Assembly (NCBI RefSeq): GCF_003589595.1
Contig: NW_020653993.1
Coordinates: forward strand, 7,249,622 to 7,313,621
DNA from: Hyposmocoma kahamanoa
Lineage: Eukaryota > Arthropoda > Insecta > Lepidoptera > Cosmopterigidae
Direction: 5' to 3'
Length of the DNA: 64,000 nt
In this document: in pieces, positions 1 through 10,879 of the stretch
Layout: the number at the start of each line of letters is the position of its first letter
Numbering within the stretch: position 1 is the stretch's first letter
The notes under the pieces: model-generated
Told to the model about the DNA's origin: nothing
The model's input: only the letters and a program-made list of their open reading frames with translations
The model's database searches: none
Made by a program: the position numbers and the translations under genes

Positions 1-907
1 AGCAATGAGAAATATGTATAAATGTTCTGTCTCTCACGAACCACATACTCCTAATGTAAGTACATAATATAGTAGTAATTTTTAAGTAATAATGCATGTT
101 TGAATTTTATTAGAGTAGTTAATAGACTTTTATTAAAGTATAAAATTGTTAATTAAGTATATATAAAATTAATAATTAGATTGCAATACCTTAACAGGGT
201 GTATGTTTATATGTGATACCATTCTCTGTACTCGTGATGCAATAAATTAATAAATAAATTCAGTTTCTTTAATTTTTATTTTTTCATTTTTAAATTTAAT
301 AATTTGAAAACTACAAAATACATCAATTTTCATTTAAGAACTATGAAAAAACTACAGTCCTCTTAAAAATTCTAATTTTAACTTATCCCCGTTCGTTTTT
401 ACCTACATTTCACGACAAAAGCGCATCCGTTTTCGGCCATTTTGTTTCATATCTATGAAACATTTGCGCTTGCGAGTTGTGACCTGCAGGTGGATTCAGA
501 ACCTTACGATAACTCTGTTGTCGACCGATTCGCGAAAGCGAACGATATCAAATATCGTACGATTTCTTTTCATTTTTATCCAACACAACGCCCAAATTGA
601 ACGTTAAACTGTCGTATTCGAACCTAACCGAAATGACGTCACGCCCGTATGATTACTCGAACTTCTCGACCAGCAAAGGCTACAAACGTAAATCAGAACA
701 TAGTTATCGAATTAAAGTTACCGAACGTCCTATTGTTTACAAAGCAAGAATGTAATATGGAAATCTCTTATTATTTTAAATAAAGTCTGGGTTTTTTAAT
801 GTTATTAATTTTAATGCAAGACTAATGTATTCCTGTATTTTAGGCCCTTAAAGTCTTAAAAATGTATAAAAAAGGATTTTCATTTTTCTTATAATCTATT
901 TCACCGG
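1..907. other. No gene recognised
   Basis: AT-rich DNA with a somewhat GC-richer patch at about 380-720 that has CG-containing words but no credible exon on either strand. Further exons of the unidentified minus-strand gene could be here, but none could be supported. Confidence 0.5.
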
Positions 908-959
908 CTAACTCCATAAACGCTGTTGGATAACAGGAAAAAATAAGAGTGGTCCTTCG

Positions 960-1490
960 ATTCGAGAAGAGTGGTCTGGTGCTGGGTTCCAGGCCACTCT
1001 GGACATCGACGGTAATGAATCAGCGGATGAACTGGCAAAGGCTGGTGCTAGGGAAACCTTTATTGGACCCGAACCCTTCATAGGGATAGCATACAGCCTG
1101 GCAAAGCTCATTCTGCTAAATGAGAGCACACACCTCTCCCGAGAAGTGTGGCTATAGAGCAAGGGTCTTGAACATTCAAAAGCCCTGATATCTGCCTACA
1201 GTGCCAAACACTGTAGAGTAGCTCTGTCATTGGACAGTAATGGCGTAAGAATGCTCACTAGAGCTTTGACAGGGCATTGTGGCTTGAACAAGCACATGTC
1301 AAGTATTGGGCAGAGAGATAACAAGGCGGATGAAACTCCTGTTCATCTACTCATCCATTGCTACCCCCTGATGGGCGTACGAAGTTCCATACTGGGAAGG
1401 CACCTACCACAACCAGAGGATATTAAATCTGTCAGAGCCAGGAAAGTCCTTCAGTTTATCAATGCCGTCGGCATTGGCTCTGCACTGTAA
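960..1490 (+). pseudogene. Non-LTR retrotransposon RNase H end, broken
   Basis: One frame reads WVPGHSG and then, after a frameshift, another reads IDGNESADELAKAGARE, the classic end of the RNase H domain in Jockey- and R1-like pol proteins. After an in-frame TAG near 1156 a further block reads LTRALTGHCGLNKHMSSI and LIHCYPLMGVRSSILGRHLP, ending in a stop at 1490. Frameshift plus stop show a dead copy. Confidence 0.8.
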
Positions 1491-1892
1491 TTAGTGGTGA
1501 TCACAATAGATCAGTCAATGGTCTCATTGGTCGCAGTGATGACGGGATGCATAGGCCATGAATGAAGCCACCCTAATAATAATACTCTTCTGTATGGTAC
1601 AAATAAGATAAAGATAAATTTATTCTGTATAAAAATTTAACCTAAATATATGAATCTTCTTAAATAACCTTTTATTTACATATATGCGCCAGACTATCGC
1701 AAACAGTGATATTATTTTATATATTTACATAACTTTAATTAAGGTTAGTAGTGCAAGTTAATCTAGGTGATACCCAAACTAAGCAAAATTGCTTATTTGT
1801 ATCTTAGGTATCGAAATCGGTGCTTATAGCATGATGGTTAGTCAACATATTTTGTTCAATAACAATAAATTACAATAAAACATGAATACTAG

Positions 1893-2064
1893 CGATCGTA
1901 TTCCAGAACTCTACTCAATGCTCAAGTCAGGACTTGAGCAGACTTGAGTATGACTTCAAGCACTGGAAATACGACCCTAATGGCAAGGACTTGAGTATGA
2001 TTTTCAGTCACTACAATACTCAGGTCCTGACTTGAGTATTGAGCACAGTTCTGGAATACGACCC
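1893..2064. mobile_element. Fold-back MITE, GGGTCGTATT family, copy 1
   Basis: Nearly the whole element is an inverted repeat. The left arm carries ATTCCAGAACTCTACTCAAT and the right arm its complement ending AATACGACCC. Other copies: 7059, 25750, 50757 and 57403. It has no coding capacity. Confidence 0.85.
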
Positions 2065-2299
2065 TTAATTCTACTAGCATCTTAACTATTATTAATATTA
2101 CGTAACAACAGATACTAAATTTTCGGTATCATTGTATTTAATCCTTTTAACCAGTCTTGTATAAGACTTCAGAGTTAAGAGTCTTGTATAAAAAAGTGGG
2201 AGGCAAATACCAAACTCTACAAATCAGTTTTTACTGCGAACTTTGAAGGTAGAGTCATCGTTTAGGTGAAAGCAAGCTTATAAATGCGAAATCACTTAC

Positions 2300-2513
2300 C
2301 AGAAGGCTGAGAACCAACAGCAATAAGTTCACTTTCAGATAACTGAGCTCGAGGGACACCTGTTGCATCTTGCAGCTTATGCAATGTCGAGAGAATTAAT
2401 TGGAAGTCCCCAAAGTGCGGATGCAGCTTGCGGTAGTACTTGCTCAACATGAAACCCGATACGAGACTCTCCTCATTGGTTTCCAATATGTGCTTGAGAC
2501 GCTGGAAGATGGT
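2300..2513 (-). CDS. Unidentified gene, fourth exon
   Basis: 71 codons plus one base, including RLKHILETNEESLVSGFMLS and LHPHFGDFQLILSTLHKLQD. The acceptor is GTCATCAG and the donor G/GTAAGT. It looks like well-kept coding sequence. Confidence 0.78.
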
Positions 2514-5500
2514 CTGATGACAAAATTAGCAGTTGTACATCTTTTTGAGTATCACAAGAAAATAAAAAAATATTTTACTAATGAGCGCCTTGTGAAAGAG
2601 TTCATCCAGGGAAGTACTGCCACCTTACCTATTTCTGCCGCCAAGCAGTAATGTAAGCATTACTGCATTCCGGTTTTAAAGGGTAATGGTGCTGGTGAAA
2701 TTACAGGCACATGGGATTTGTCAACTTATGTCTCAGGGTGACGGGCGTAGTGGCAGTGTCCCTCCGATCTTTGTGGTTTAAAGCTCTGCGTGACACTGCA
2801 ACTGTTATGAACAGGCGTGTCGCTTACCACCAGCTGCACGACTTGTTCGTCTAGGTATTATTTAAAAAAATCATAGTATAATAAAACAGAGAGAAATTCG
2901 TAAAATCCACTGACATGGTCTGTAGCTTAGTTGGTAAGAGCGGAAGCCGCGGTGTGGCAACATACGCTGGTCCAGTCACATCGTAGGAATTTCGGTCAAC
3001 TAGATATACTTCCGACGTGCCAATCTATCGGATAAAATTAGATATGCTAGCGACAGACGAAATGAGAACCGTTGTCACAACTGCAACAAATTTTATTACC
3101 TGTGCAATACTGTCCAGAAGTTTATGCCCGATTTTCTTGCTAAGATTGTACAAGCCAGTATATTTGCTCTGCATCTCTGTGAGGATCTCGTTATGGGTGA
3201 TTACTAAAACCTGTAAAAGTATTATGTAGTTGAATTACTATACCTATTTTATATCTAAGATAACATGTTGTGTAAAATTAATACCAGGGATATTAACTAG
3301 CTAATTTCGCTATACTGGGTGATAAAAAAACACTGCCCATTTTTTTTGCTGTGTATAAGATTCAGTAATACAACACAACAGAGAAATAAAATAAAATAAA
3401 ATCTCTGTTTTAAAATGTTAATATTTGTCAATAATTTCTAACGAGTGGTTTCCTCAAAATAGTAAATAAAACTCGAGCGACCGGCGGCGTCGGCGTTTGT
3501 GGCGCTCACGCGACGGCAAAGCCTGCGCAAACGCACCGCTAGCGAGTTAGACAATTGCAATTAGTCCTTCGTTGTTCCCTTTCAAGTATGTGTTTCATGC
3601 GTAACAATGAATTCTCATCGGGAGTATTATGAGATGGTACATGGTTATCGAAATTGGGTAAAGTTTTCATGAAGCTTGAAGACTATATGAGGTGAAGAGC
3701 GTAAGCTGCGCTGTATACGAGCTCAAAGCTTGTTGGATACAAGGGTTTCGCAATGAAGCACAATTTTAGCGGTAAACAAAACGCCTTCTCGACCACGGCC
3801 CGTTTACGTTATCATTCCATGTGCGCGGAAGTGGCCAATAGCGAATGCCCGTAGAAGTAGACGATAAAATGCGACGTGTGACAAATTTTAATATGTAAGT
3901 ACGAAGATCGGTGGACAGACAGAGGCGAACCAGTAGCTTGGCCTGGCAGGTTATCCGATCACACACCGTGCGATTTTTTTTTGTGTGGGGTGAATGTTAA
4001 AGCCGTGACAATCTGACGCTTTAAAAAGTGACCACTGCGGCCACCATCTCACTGCTAGGTACTTAGTTAATCATTAAGTAGATCTATAATTGTGTATGAG
4101 CATGTTCGCCAACAAACTGTTTCAAGTTTGGCGGGAGATAGACTTCTGTAAAATGTATACTTTTTGTAAAATAAATAAATGAAAAATAAAAGAAATCTCT
4201 TTTAAAACAGTCAGTGGTTGGTTATCACTCTGTATTATGTTCTGAAATTTTTTACTTGTAGTGTGCACTGTGGTGCAGTTTACAAGTTCCAATTCAAATA
4301 TATTTTATTCGTCAACATAGGTTAAGAAGATCAGAAAGTTCCAGGGCAAAATCTTCGCAATTTTTAAACACAGTGCATATAGTGTGTATTTCAATTGTTA
4401 AGAGGCAAGACATGCAATGCAGAGGTTTTGAATCGTGTGTTCCAATGGGTGTGTGGAGCGCCGGCCTCAGTTGTTGGCGATCCCTCGTTGGAAAAACAAA
4501 CCTACTGAACAGGACACCACTGACATGAGCAATGAAAACTTTGAATGTTATTGACGGGAAAAATTGACCTATTTGCCTGTTCTCTGTGTGTGTTCAATAA
4601 AATAGCTTTATTTATAATGTGTTATGAGATGTAATAACAGTTTGTAATGTAATATAACATGGTATAATAATAATTTTGTAGGTATGATTTGAATAAATAA
4701 TATTAATGTAGTAATAATTTTGAAAAAGTGATAATTTTGGCTACACTATTAGCATTAGGTTAGTCCTGTAATGATAGTTGCTACCTTGTGTATGTAAAAA
4801 TAAATAAATATTATAGTTCTCACAATGTAATGGGCCCGTTTTAATCTAATTATTGTTTTAATGTAATAATTGTCTTAGTAAAGAAAATTCTTTTAAACTC
4901 AGGTGATTAAATCACACATATATGGCCTTATCCAGAGTGGCGGCGGGCGCGGGTGCGTCTAAATCAAATGCACACACGCCAGCACATCAAGCTACACATT
5001 GACGTATCTTGTTCCGTTGCAATGGAAAAAAACCTATATCTATGGGTCTGCCCGTAGCTTTCACAGTGCTTAGTCTAGCGTTTGTTTACTATTTCGACGT
5101 ATGGATCTACCCGCTCGTAACTGATTCGGCACTGTGAAAGGGAAAACGCCAAGACCCGCGCACCCGCACACGCCGGCGCGCCCATTAGGATTTGTAGCTA
5201 TTCACTCAATGATTATCACTAATTATAAATTTCTTATCACTGTTTGATTTCTTATTATATTTCGGAATGGTTATGCGCTCCATGGTCAAAGGTTTATTCC
5301 AGAATATGAGTTAACCCGTGACCATTAGGCCTGCAATTGTTCCAAAATATCAGGAAAATAAAAGAACTCTTAACACAGGGTAAGAAACCTGTAATTATTG
5401 ATAATCATTTAACATCCGTCTAATCTTTTCCAGATACTTGATGATGTTATTGACCATCTCTTTCCTACTATTCACTTTCCTATTGTATTTTAACCCTGCT

Positions 5501-6251
5501 CATTACTTTGACCAAGTGCAATTGCAATTACATACTGCAGCAGTAAAGTCAGTTTTGATTATGATAAAAAATATGACTTACGTCTTCAGGTTTTGTTTCT
5601 TTTTGTATTTTGAGAGAGCGTCGCAACTTAAACGGTATCCTACCACGCTTTGATGCCAATGGAAGCTGAAACAGATCATTAGTTATAGTAATATCAATTG
5701 TTGAAACTAAAATCACAACAGCCTGTCTGCCTGACTGCAGAATGAGCATGGAAGGGCAGGAAACAGACACACACATCCTACTAAAATGCTTTGGCATGGT
5801 GATATACCACTAGAGTATCAAGGTTGCTTCCGTGATGTCCTCAACAAATCCAGAAAGATGCTGAAAGCGCTGGAGGAGCTCGGGGGGTACGAGTAGGACA
5901 CCCTGCATCCATCATACGCAAAATCGGCGTCGAGTGCGTACACCAGGTAAACCACAGCCAGTTAAGCCATACACCATAATGTTATTCCAGGGTATGGTGT
6001 TGAGTAATGGACAGCGATCCGTAACTCGACGTTACAGTATCTTAAATACTTACATCTGGTACATGATCGGGTATAAAAGCACCGAATTTAGTCATCGTTT
6101 GGATGCGCTCCACAACTTGCTGAGGGTCTAACCTCTCCGACAATCGAAGGTAACATAGTTTTTCTCCATGCTTGTCATTTGCGAAATTCAACGCTTCAAA
6201 CTGCCCTTTAATTATCTTCGCTACCATTTTCACCAAATTTGGCAACGAACA
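2300..6251 (-). CDS. Unidentified multi-exon gene, four exons, 3' end not found
   Basis: I do not recognise the family. Four exons with good splice sites chain in one frame: 6054-6251, 5582-5665, 3100-3210 and 2300-2513. The internal introns (388, 2371 and 586 bases) are all phase 0. The best start is the ATG at 6227-6225 (GTGAAAATGG, Kozak-like), giving 194 complete residues up to the last donor. The frame is open upstream to a good acceptor (TTATTTCAG), so an earlier start is possible. The protein looks soluble and charged, with a basic stretch in exon 2, and no membrane segment or domain is obvious. The last exon ends in G/GTAAGT, so at least one more exon lies below 2300, perhaps outside the window. 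Confidence 0.75.
2588..2870 (+). repeat. Interspersed repeat R1, copy 1
   Basis: Founding copy of the commonest repeat here. Ordered landmarks: CTTGTGAAAGAGTTC, GCCGCCAAGCAGTAATG, a short hairpin CAGTAATG/CATTACTG, GGTGAAATTACAGGCACATG, ACTTATGTCTCAGGGTGACG, CTGCAACTGTTATG, GCACGACTTGTTCGTC, then an A-rich end. It lies in the intron before the fourth exon of the unidentified gene. The class (SINE or non-autonomous Helitron-like) is unresolved. Confidence 0.85.
2920..2980 (+). repeat. tRNA-like SINE head (S3 family)
   Basis: GGTCTGTAGCTTAGTTGG is a tRNA-like A-box region. The B box and the rest are degraded. The same head occurs at 24217-24310 and 29215-29340 on the other strand. Confidence 0.45.
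3100..3210 (-). CDS. Unidentified gene, third exon
   Basis: 37 codons, including VLVITHNEILTEMQSKYTGL and KKIGHKLLDSIAQ, apparently helical. The acceptor is CTTTTACAG and the donor CAG/GTAATA, phase 0. Confidence 0.72.
3230..5581. other. Large intron of the unidentified gene
   Basis: Mostly AT-rich and unrecognised. It holds a GC-rich patch at 3470-3545 (GACCGGCGGCGTCGGCG) and a segment at about 4935-5188 whose two ends are GC-rich and roughly complementary (GGCGCGGGTGCGTC near 4944, GACCCGCGCACCCGC near 5153). That suggests a MITE-like element with imperfect inverted ends. Confidence 0.4.
5582..5665 (-). CDS. Unidentified gene, second exon
   Basis: 28 codons, including LPLASKRGRIPFKLRRSLKI, strongly basic. 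The acceptor is CTGTTTCAG and the donor GAC/GTAAGT, phase 0 at both ends. Confidence 0.75.
5735..5900 (+). pseudogene. Probable non-LTR retrotransposon C-terminal remnant
   Basis: Frames here read EGQETDTHILLKC and, shifted, SRKMLKALEELGGYE followed by a stop. They resemble the zinc-knuckle-like end (ETVEHVLLEC and KALEELGGY) of R1/Jockey-type pol proteins. A stop and a frameshift separate the two parts. Confidence 0.45.
6054..6251 (-). CDS. Unidentified gene, first visible exon
   Basis: From the likely ATG the exon encodes 58 residues, including KHGEKLCYLRLSERLDPQQV and KFGAFIPDHVPD. The donor GAT/GTAAGT is close to consensus. The 24 bases before the ATG are open in frame and may be 5' UTR. 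Confidence 0.75.
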
Positions 6252-6640
6252 CTGAAATAATTTACAATTTATTATGAACATACAATTGTCGGCCACTGAA
6301 AATTCTAAATGAATATTTACACGAAATGGTATCTTCTTAACAGCAATAATAGACATCTTGATACTCTGTTGTGTGGTGTCTTTGAGGAGAATAATCACAA
6401 TATAATAATTTTATTGTAATTAACACAGAACAATATAATTAACAACGCCGACTACTCCCATACCACAACACACACAGAAATATTTTTTCTTTTTTTTTTT
6501 TGGGTATTTGGCTTCTGTCCCAATATTTATATTTATAGGTGATTTATAGAATGAATGGAAATGGAACGGCAAATTGACAATGACAACTCGATCAGTCAGC
6601 AGCACCGTCAACGTCAAAGAAAACGAATTGAGTCATAATG
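6252..6640 (-). promoter_or_regulatory. Upstream region of the unidentified gene
   Basis: Transcription of the gene at 2300-6251 should start in or beyond this stretch, but I see no distinct TATA or initiator. A (T)n/(A)n tract lies at 6481-6500. It may contain an untranslated first exon. Confidence 0.25.
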
Positions 6641-7010
6641 GAGTCTACAACAACTTTTTTTTTTTCCTTACTTTTTTCCATTCTCAAGTCAAAATAAAAA
6701 CGACACTTTTCCCTCCAAAAGTCCCAGAGCGAATCCTGACATCTGTTAAAAGTTGAAGACACTCTAGAGTAGAGGAAGGAAAAAAATAAAGCAACTTTAT
6801 TTGCTGTTATCCAATCATTTTAAATCTCGTTTTTCTCTAGGCGTTAGCTACACAATTTTATTTTATAATTCACGCTAAATAAAACTTCAAAGATATTTCT
6901 AAACGAAAAACATAATATTTTTCCAATTATATTAATTTTTCCGGGAAAATTTCCACTATTTGAAATTTTTCGGAAAATTACTCAACAGTAAATATATCAC
7001 ACTGTTAATA
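6640..7010 (+). repeat. Diverged interspersed repeat K, copy 1
   Basis: Shares ordered blocks with 35213-35562: TGTTAAAAGTTGAAG, AATCTCGTTTTTCT, TTAGCTA, AAATAAAACTT, ATATTTTTCC and TTTTCGGGAAA-like words. AT-rich and non-coding. Confidence 0.55.
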
Positions 7011-7058
7011 ATTTCACGAATGTTATGAACATATTATTATTGAAGGAAATGTTTCTAA

Positions 7059-7160
7059 GGGTCGTATTCCACTAAATGCTCATTGAATATGATTTCAAGC
7101 ACTGGAAATACGACCCTAATGGCAAGGACTTGAGTATGATTTTCAGTGCTTTAAATCCAT
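7059..7160. mobile_element. Fold-back MITE, GGGTCGTATT family, truncated copy 2
   Basis: Starts TAA-GGGTCGTATTCC and keeps the block CAAGCACTGGAAATACGACC, but the right arm is lost. Confidence 0.7.
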
Positions 7161-7733
7161 TTTAAATTTATGGTATCATTTTGTCTAGGATGGAAAAAAA
7201 TGTCCACCTATAACTCAGGGCATCAAATTATACTGTCTTCTGTTCTTAGAGGATGGAAAAAACTGTCATACTACTTATTTGCTTTTCGTTCATTCACCTT
7301 TCCGTTCATTCACCTTTCCGGAAAACTTTTAACAACTATAATCATTTAAAACCGCGGGAAACTTCCGAATAGGAGCGCTATTTTTCCCGATTTTAGTTAG
7401 TTTTTATTGTTTTGTGGGATAAGGAGAGTTGTGTTTGTATGTAATGTATACATATAATATTTGATGTAGTAACTGCGTAAATATTTATACCGCGGATATA
7501 TATTTATATACCCACTTTGGGTAAGTTTTTTTCTTTCGGAATTGTGTTATTATCATATCCAATTTCATCGTTTCTCTGAAATTAACAGCTTAATTCCTAA
7601 TCTTCCTAAGCCATTTCTAAGTCTAGATGATTTTAAGTGTCAACTTCTATTCTCTAAGGTGCTAACAACGCTCTTGGGGCAGTTCTGTCTGCATATTGGG
7701 GACTTATTAATGGATGTCTCTTAGGCCACTTAG

Positions 7734-7990
7734 GCTCAATTTACAATACGGCGTAACGTGTTTATAACGATATTGTACACACCATAATGAACTTTATGTT
7801 CAATTGTGTAACGTACAAACTAGATACGAGTCAAAAAACAGGTCGTGCTCGGGAATGCCCACGCATTCTCAGGAATGCTCGTGCATTCGCGGGAATTCCA
7901 CACAGCTGTAATGCGACGACGTCATGCGTCTACGAAATAAGTTGTGTACGTATCGTGCCAGAAAACAATGGATTCAGACGAAAAGTTGAT
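7734..7990 (+). repeat. Interspersed repeat M, copy 1
   Basis: Head GCTCAATTTACA, then TAATGAACTTTATG, TCAATTGTGTAACGTAC and CGAGTC, and a CG-rich block GCATTCGCGGGAATTCC. The same order occurs inverted at 36450-36745. Fragments occur at 25050, 26698 and 40870. Confidence 0.65.
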
Positions 7991-8726
7991 CTATTTGGAT
8001 GAATGAAATATTCTTTATTGGACATTAAAATTACAATGACAACACAGAACAGTAATGTAACTATCACAGAGTAAGCCAGTGTACAACAAGCGGCTTTATT
8101 GCTAACTAGCAGTTTCTTCCAGACAACATTAGGATAGAAATTTAAGAGTTGGAAAGGGGGTGCAGCCAAAGCATATCTTGAAAAGAAAGCGTTTTAAATA
8201 AGTACACTACTCATCAATAAAGTAAATATTGTTTATTTTTATTTATTTATTTAGGACAACCATTAAGCCATACACTTAATACATACAATTTTGATTATAC
8301 AATTCAAACGGAGTAATGCTAAAGTGTTGACCCAATTAAAGGTTGCCACCACAAGCAACGCAGTCAAACACAGTTAATTATTTATACATATACATAATAT
8401 ATACAGTTATTCACACTTTTCATTCATATATAACATGTAATAAAATATATTTTTTTAATACCAAATATAGAAAGACAAACATTACTAATAGAAAGAAAGT
8501 AAGATGTTAACAAACATAAATAAAAATTACTTGTACAACTATAGTTATGGGTACTATATTACAAATAAGGCATGAAGTTGCCACAGTTATAGTTCACCTA
8601 AAATGAAGTTCCGTACGTAAGTAAGTACGTAAGTGCCTGGTAACAGGTTAGTGATGCACCAAATGTATCCACAAGCTCACTGCAATCATTGTACAGTATG
8701 CATAGTGTCGCAATTGCGTGTCGTGG

Positions 8727-9447
8727 CTAACTTGAAGGTACCTTAAGTGAAATCATCCTCAATAATTGGGGACAATTAATTTTAGCTCTTATCAATTTAT
8801 ACAGGAAGATGAGATCACGAATGTCCAATTGTCTGGTCAGAGATACCATGTTTAATCTGCTAAGTCGATCGGCATACGAATACCGCCTCCCTCCCATACT
8901 CACAGAGTATGACAAATGCCAAACAAAACGTTTTTGCACCCTCTCAATACGCAATGAGTGTGTAGCAAAATGTGGCCTCAAGACGGCTCTATAGTAATCC
9001 AGGAGGCTACGAACCAGATCATTATATTGTAATATTTTTGTAGAACACTTGCGAAACCCCTTACCATTTCTCAACACAAAACCTAACATTTGTGAGGCCT
9101 TCCTAACAACTGCATCTATATGCTCCCTAAATGTAAGCTTGCGGTCGAAACAGATATTGTCAACCTCATTCAGTGGCTTATCAGATACAGTGTACTGTGA
9201 AGATACATCCCTCAGTCTCTTAGTGAAAGTTATATATAAACACTTCGTAATATTTAAGCACATCTTATTATCGACACACCATTTAGACAATCTGTCAAGA
9301 TCAGACCGCAGGAGAAGACACGTCACGCTCAGATTCAATTATTCTACCAAATTGTAAATCATCAGCAAATACAAACGGTGTAGAATGAATAAAGCACTGT
9401 GGAATGTCGTTTATAAAGATATTAAATAGTAGAGGTCCCAGATTAGA
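8727..9447 (-). pseudogene. Jockey-type non-LTR reverse transcriptase fragment
   Basis: Part of the RT domain. One frame reads SNLGPLLFNIFINDIP and then FVFADDLQF, the RT catalytic FADD box. A shifted frame continues as DLDRLSKWCVDNKMCLNITK, LTFREHIDAVVRKASQMLGF and RIERVQKRFVWHLSY. These motifs are characteristic of the Jockey clade. It is truncated 5' and frameshifted near 9340, so inactive. Confidence 0.88.
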
Positions 9448-9459
9448 ACTTTATAACTT

Positions 9460-10540
9460 TAGAACCATTATATAAATATTATAAACAGAGGGGCGGTAAA
9501 TAAGACGATGAAGTGAAGATTGCCAAGTATTTTATTACTTTTTTATTCAAGCGATAGCTTATTCAGGTGCTTCTAAACAAAAAATATTGTAAAATTAAAT
9601 TGAAAGGCTTATATAGGCTAGCTGCCTACGTCTCTCCACTTCCCCCATCGAAAGGCGGCGGATTGATTGAAGGTGGCGCTGCTATCGCAGGGCGATTAAT
9701 GGAAGTGACTTATGGCCCAAGAATACTTCTACTGGCGAGCTGATCAACATGGCGACTTAACTTCCGTTACAATTTAATAATAATAATACATTTATTAGAA
9801 CGTGTACATAAATATTAATATATAATAATAAGGTAACTTATATATTTTTGAAGGATAATAAAATAAATTATAAGTAGTAACAATAATAAATAAATTAACA
9901 AAGGACGATTATATCACTAATCAAAAAAGTAGTTATGGAAATGTTCCTTAACACGTCCGCGTTGTTTGAAGGAATCAAGAGAAGGAGATCGTCGAATTGA
10001 TTCAGGGAGAGAATTTCCAAAGTCGGATAGCAGACACAGTAAACGAGTTGGAGTGAAATCTGAGGCATGAGATTGTTTTTTTTGTATGTTTAATATAAGT
10101 ATATCAGACAACCGAAGAGGACGGTAGAGCGTAGAAGAGTGAAAACTATTTGGTGCAAAAATAAGATTGTTGACAAAAATTCTAAATTATATGTTTCTGT
10201 AGTATTATACAGCAACTTATGAAACTCCATTTTGTAATAATCATAAAAAATAGTAGGATAGAGATAATTTTTGCAAAATATTTCAAATTGTCCAAAAAGT
10301 TTTCGTTTCTTCCATAAATCATGAACTCAAATATCTCTTTTCCTTTTTTTGTTCTTTTTCTTTTTCTCTTATTCTTCTGCTTTACAACTAAGCGAAATAA
10401 AAACAATATCTAAGTTACCAACCTACAGCCTCAAGACACAGTCATGAGAAGCCGCGGGAATGCTCGCGAAATGTTGCATTCCCGCGACTACGCGTGCCTT
10501 CTCGCGTAGTGATGCGAATTGGTCCTGACGACTACCCAAA
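9460..10540. other. Intergenic DNA, nothing recognised
   Basis: AT-rich, with a GC-richer stretch at 9640-9760 and a non-repetitive block at 9940-10060 that carries no convincing exon. Confidence 0.4.
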
Positions 10541-10549
10541 AGGTAATAA

Positions 10550-10762
10550 TAACGCACACACTCACACACTCAACATAGCCCCGCACTAGGGAAACCCTGT
10601 GTCGCGGTTGCCATGGACACACAAATAGACAACCACAAATTACACCTAAACTCACGAGAGAAATAAATGTAGGCCATACAAATATTTCTCCCGGTGGCCC
10701 CGGAATCGAACCTGGGACCTCGGTGTGTCAGTCATGATAACCGCTCGGTCACAGAGGCAGTA
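10550..10762 (-). repeat. tRNA-headed SINE S2, copy 1
   Basis: On the minus strand: tRNA-like head with A box (GACCGAGCGGTTATC) and B box (GGTTCGATTCC), then GGAGAAATATTTGTATGGCC, a TGTGTGTCCATGGCA-type body and GTTTCCCTAGTGCGGGGC. Same family at 25247, 32519, 33238 and 62879. Confidence 0.85.
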
Positions 10763-10802
10763 AACCCAAAAAGTAGCCAAATTCAAAATTTCAAATAAAA
10801 AG

Positions 10803-10875
10803 GATGAGGTTTGTGTGTATCAGGATCGTAGCAAGTGGAAGGCTACAGTCTTCTACCTTAACGGAAAAGAGAACG
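10803..10875 (+). pseudogene. RTE-type retrotransposon 3' remnant
   Basis: One frame reads EVCVYQDRSKWKATV, matching the C-terminal EVCKDRSKWKSIV motif of RTE endonuclease-reverse transcriptases. The longer copy at 50305-50756 shows the same ending in a different state of decay. Confidence 0.6.
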
Positions 10876-10879
10876 AAAA

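Noticed and set aside
1230..1490. 86-codon plus-strand frame as an independent small gene
   Set aside because: It is the C-terminal part of a broken non-LTR RNase H region, upstream of which the frame is shifted and interrupted.
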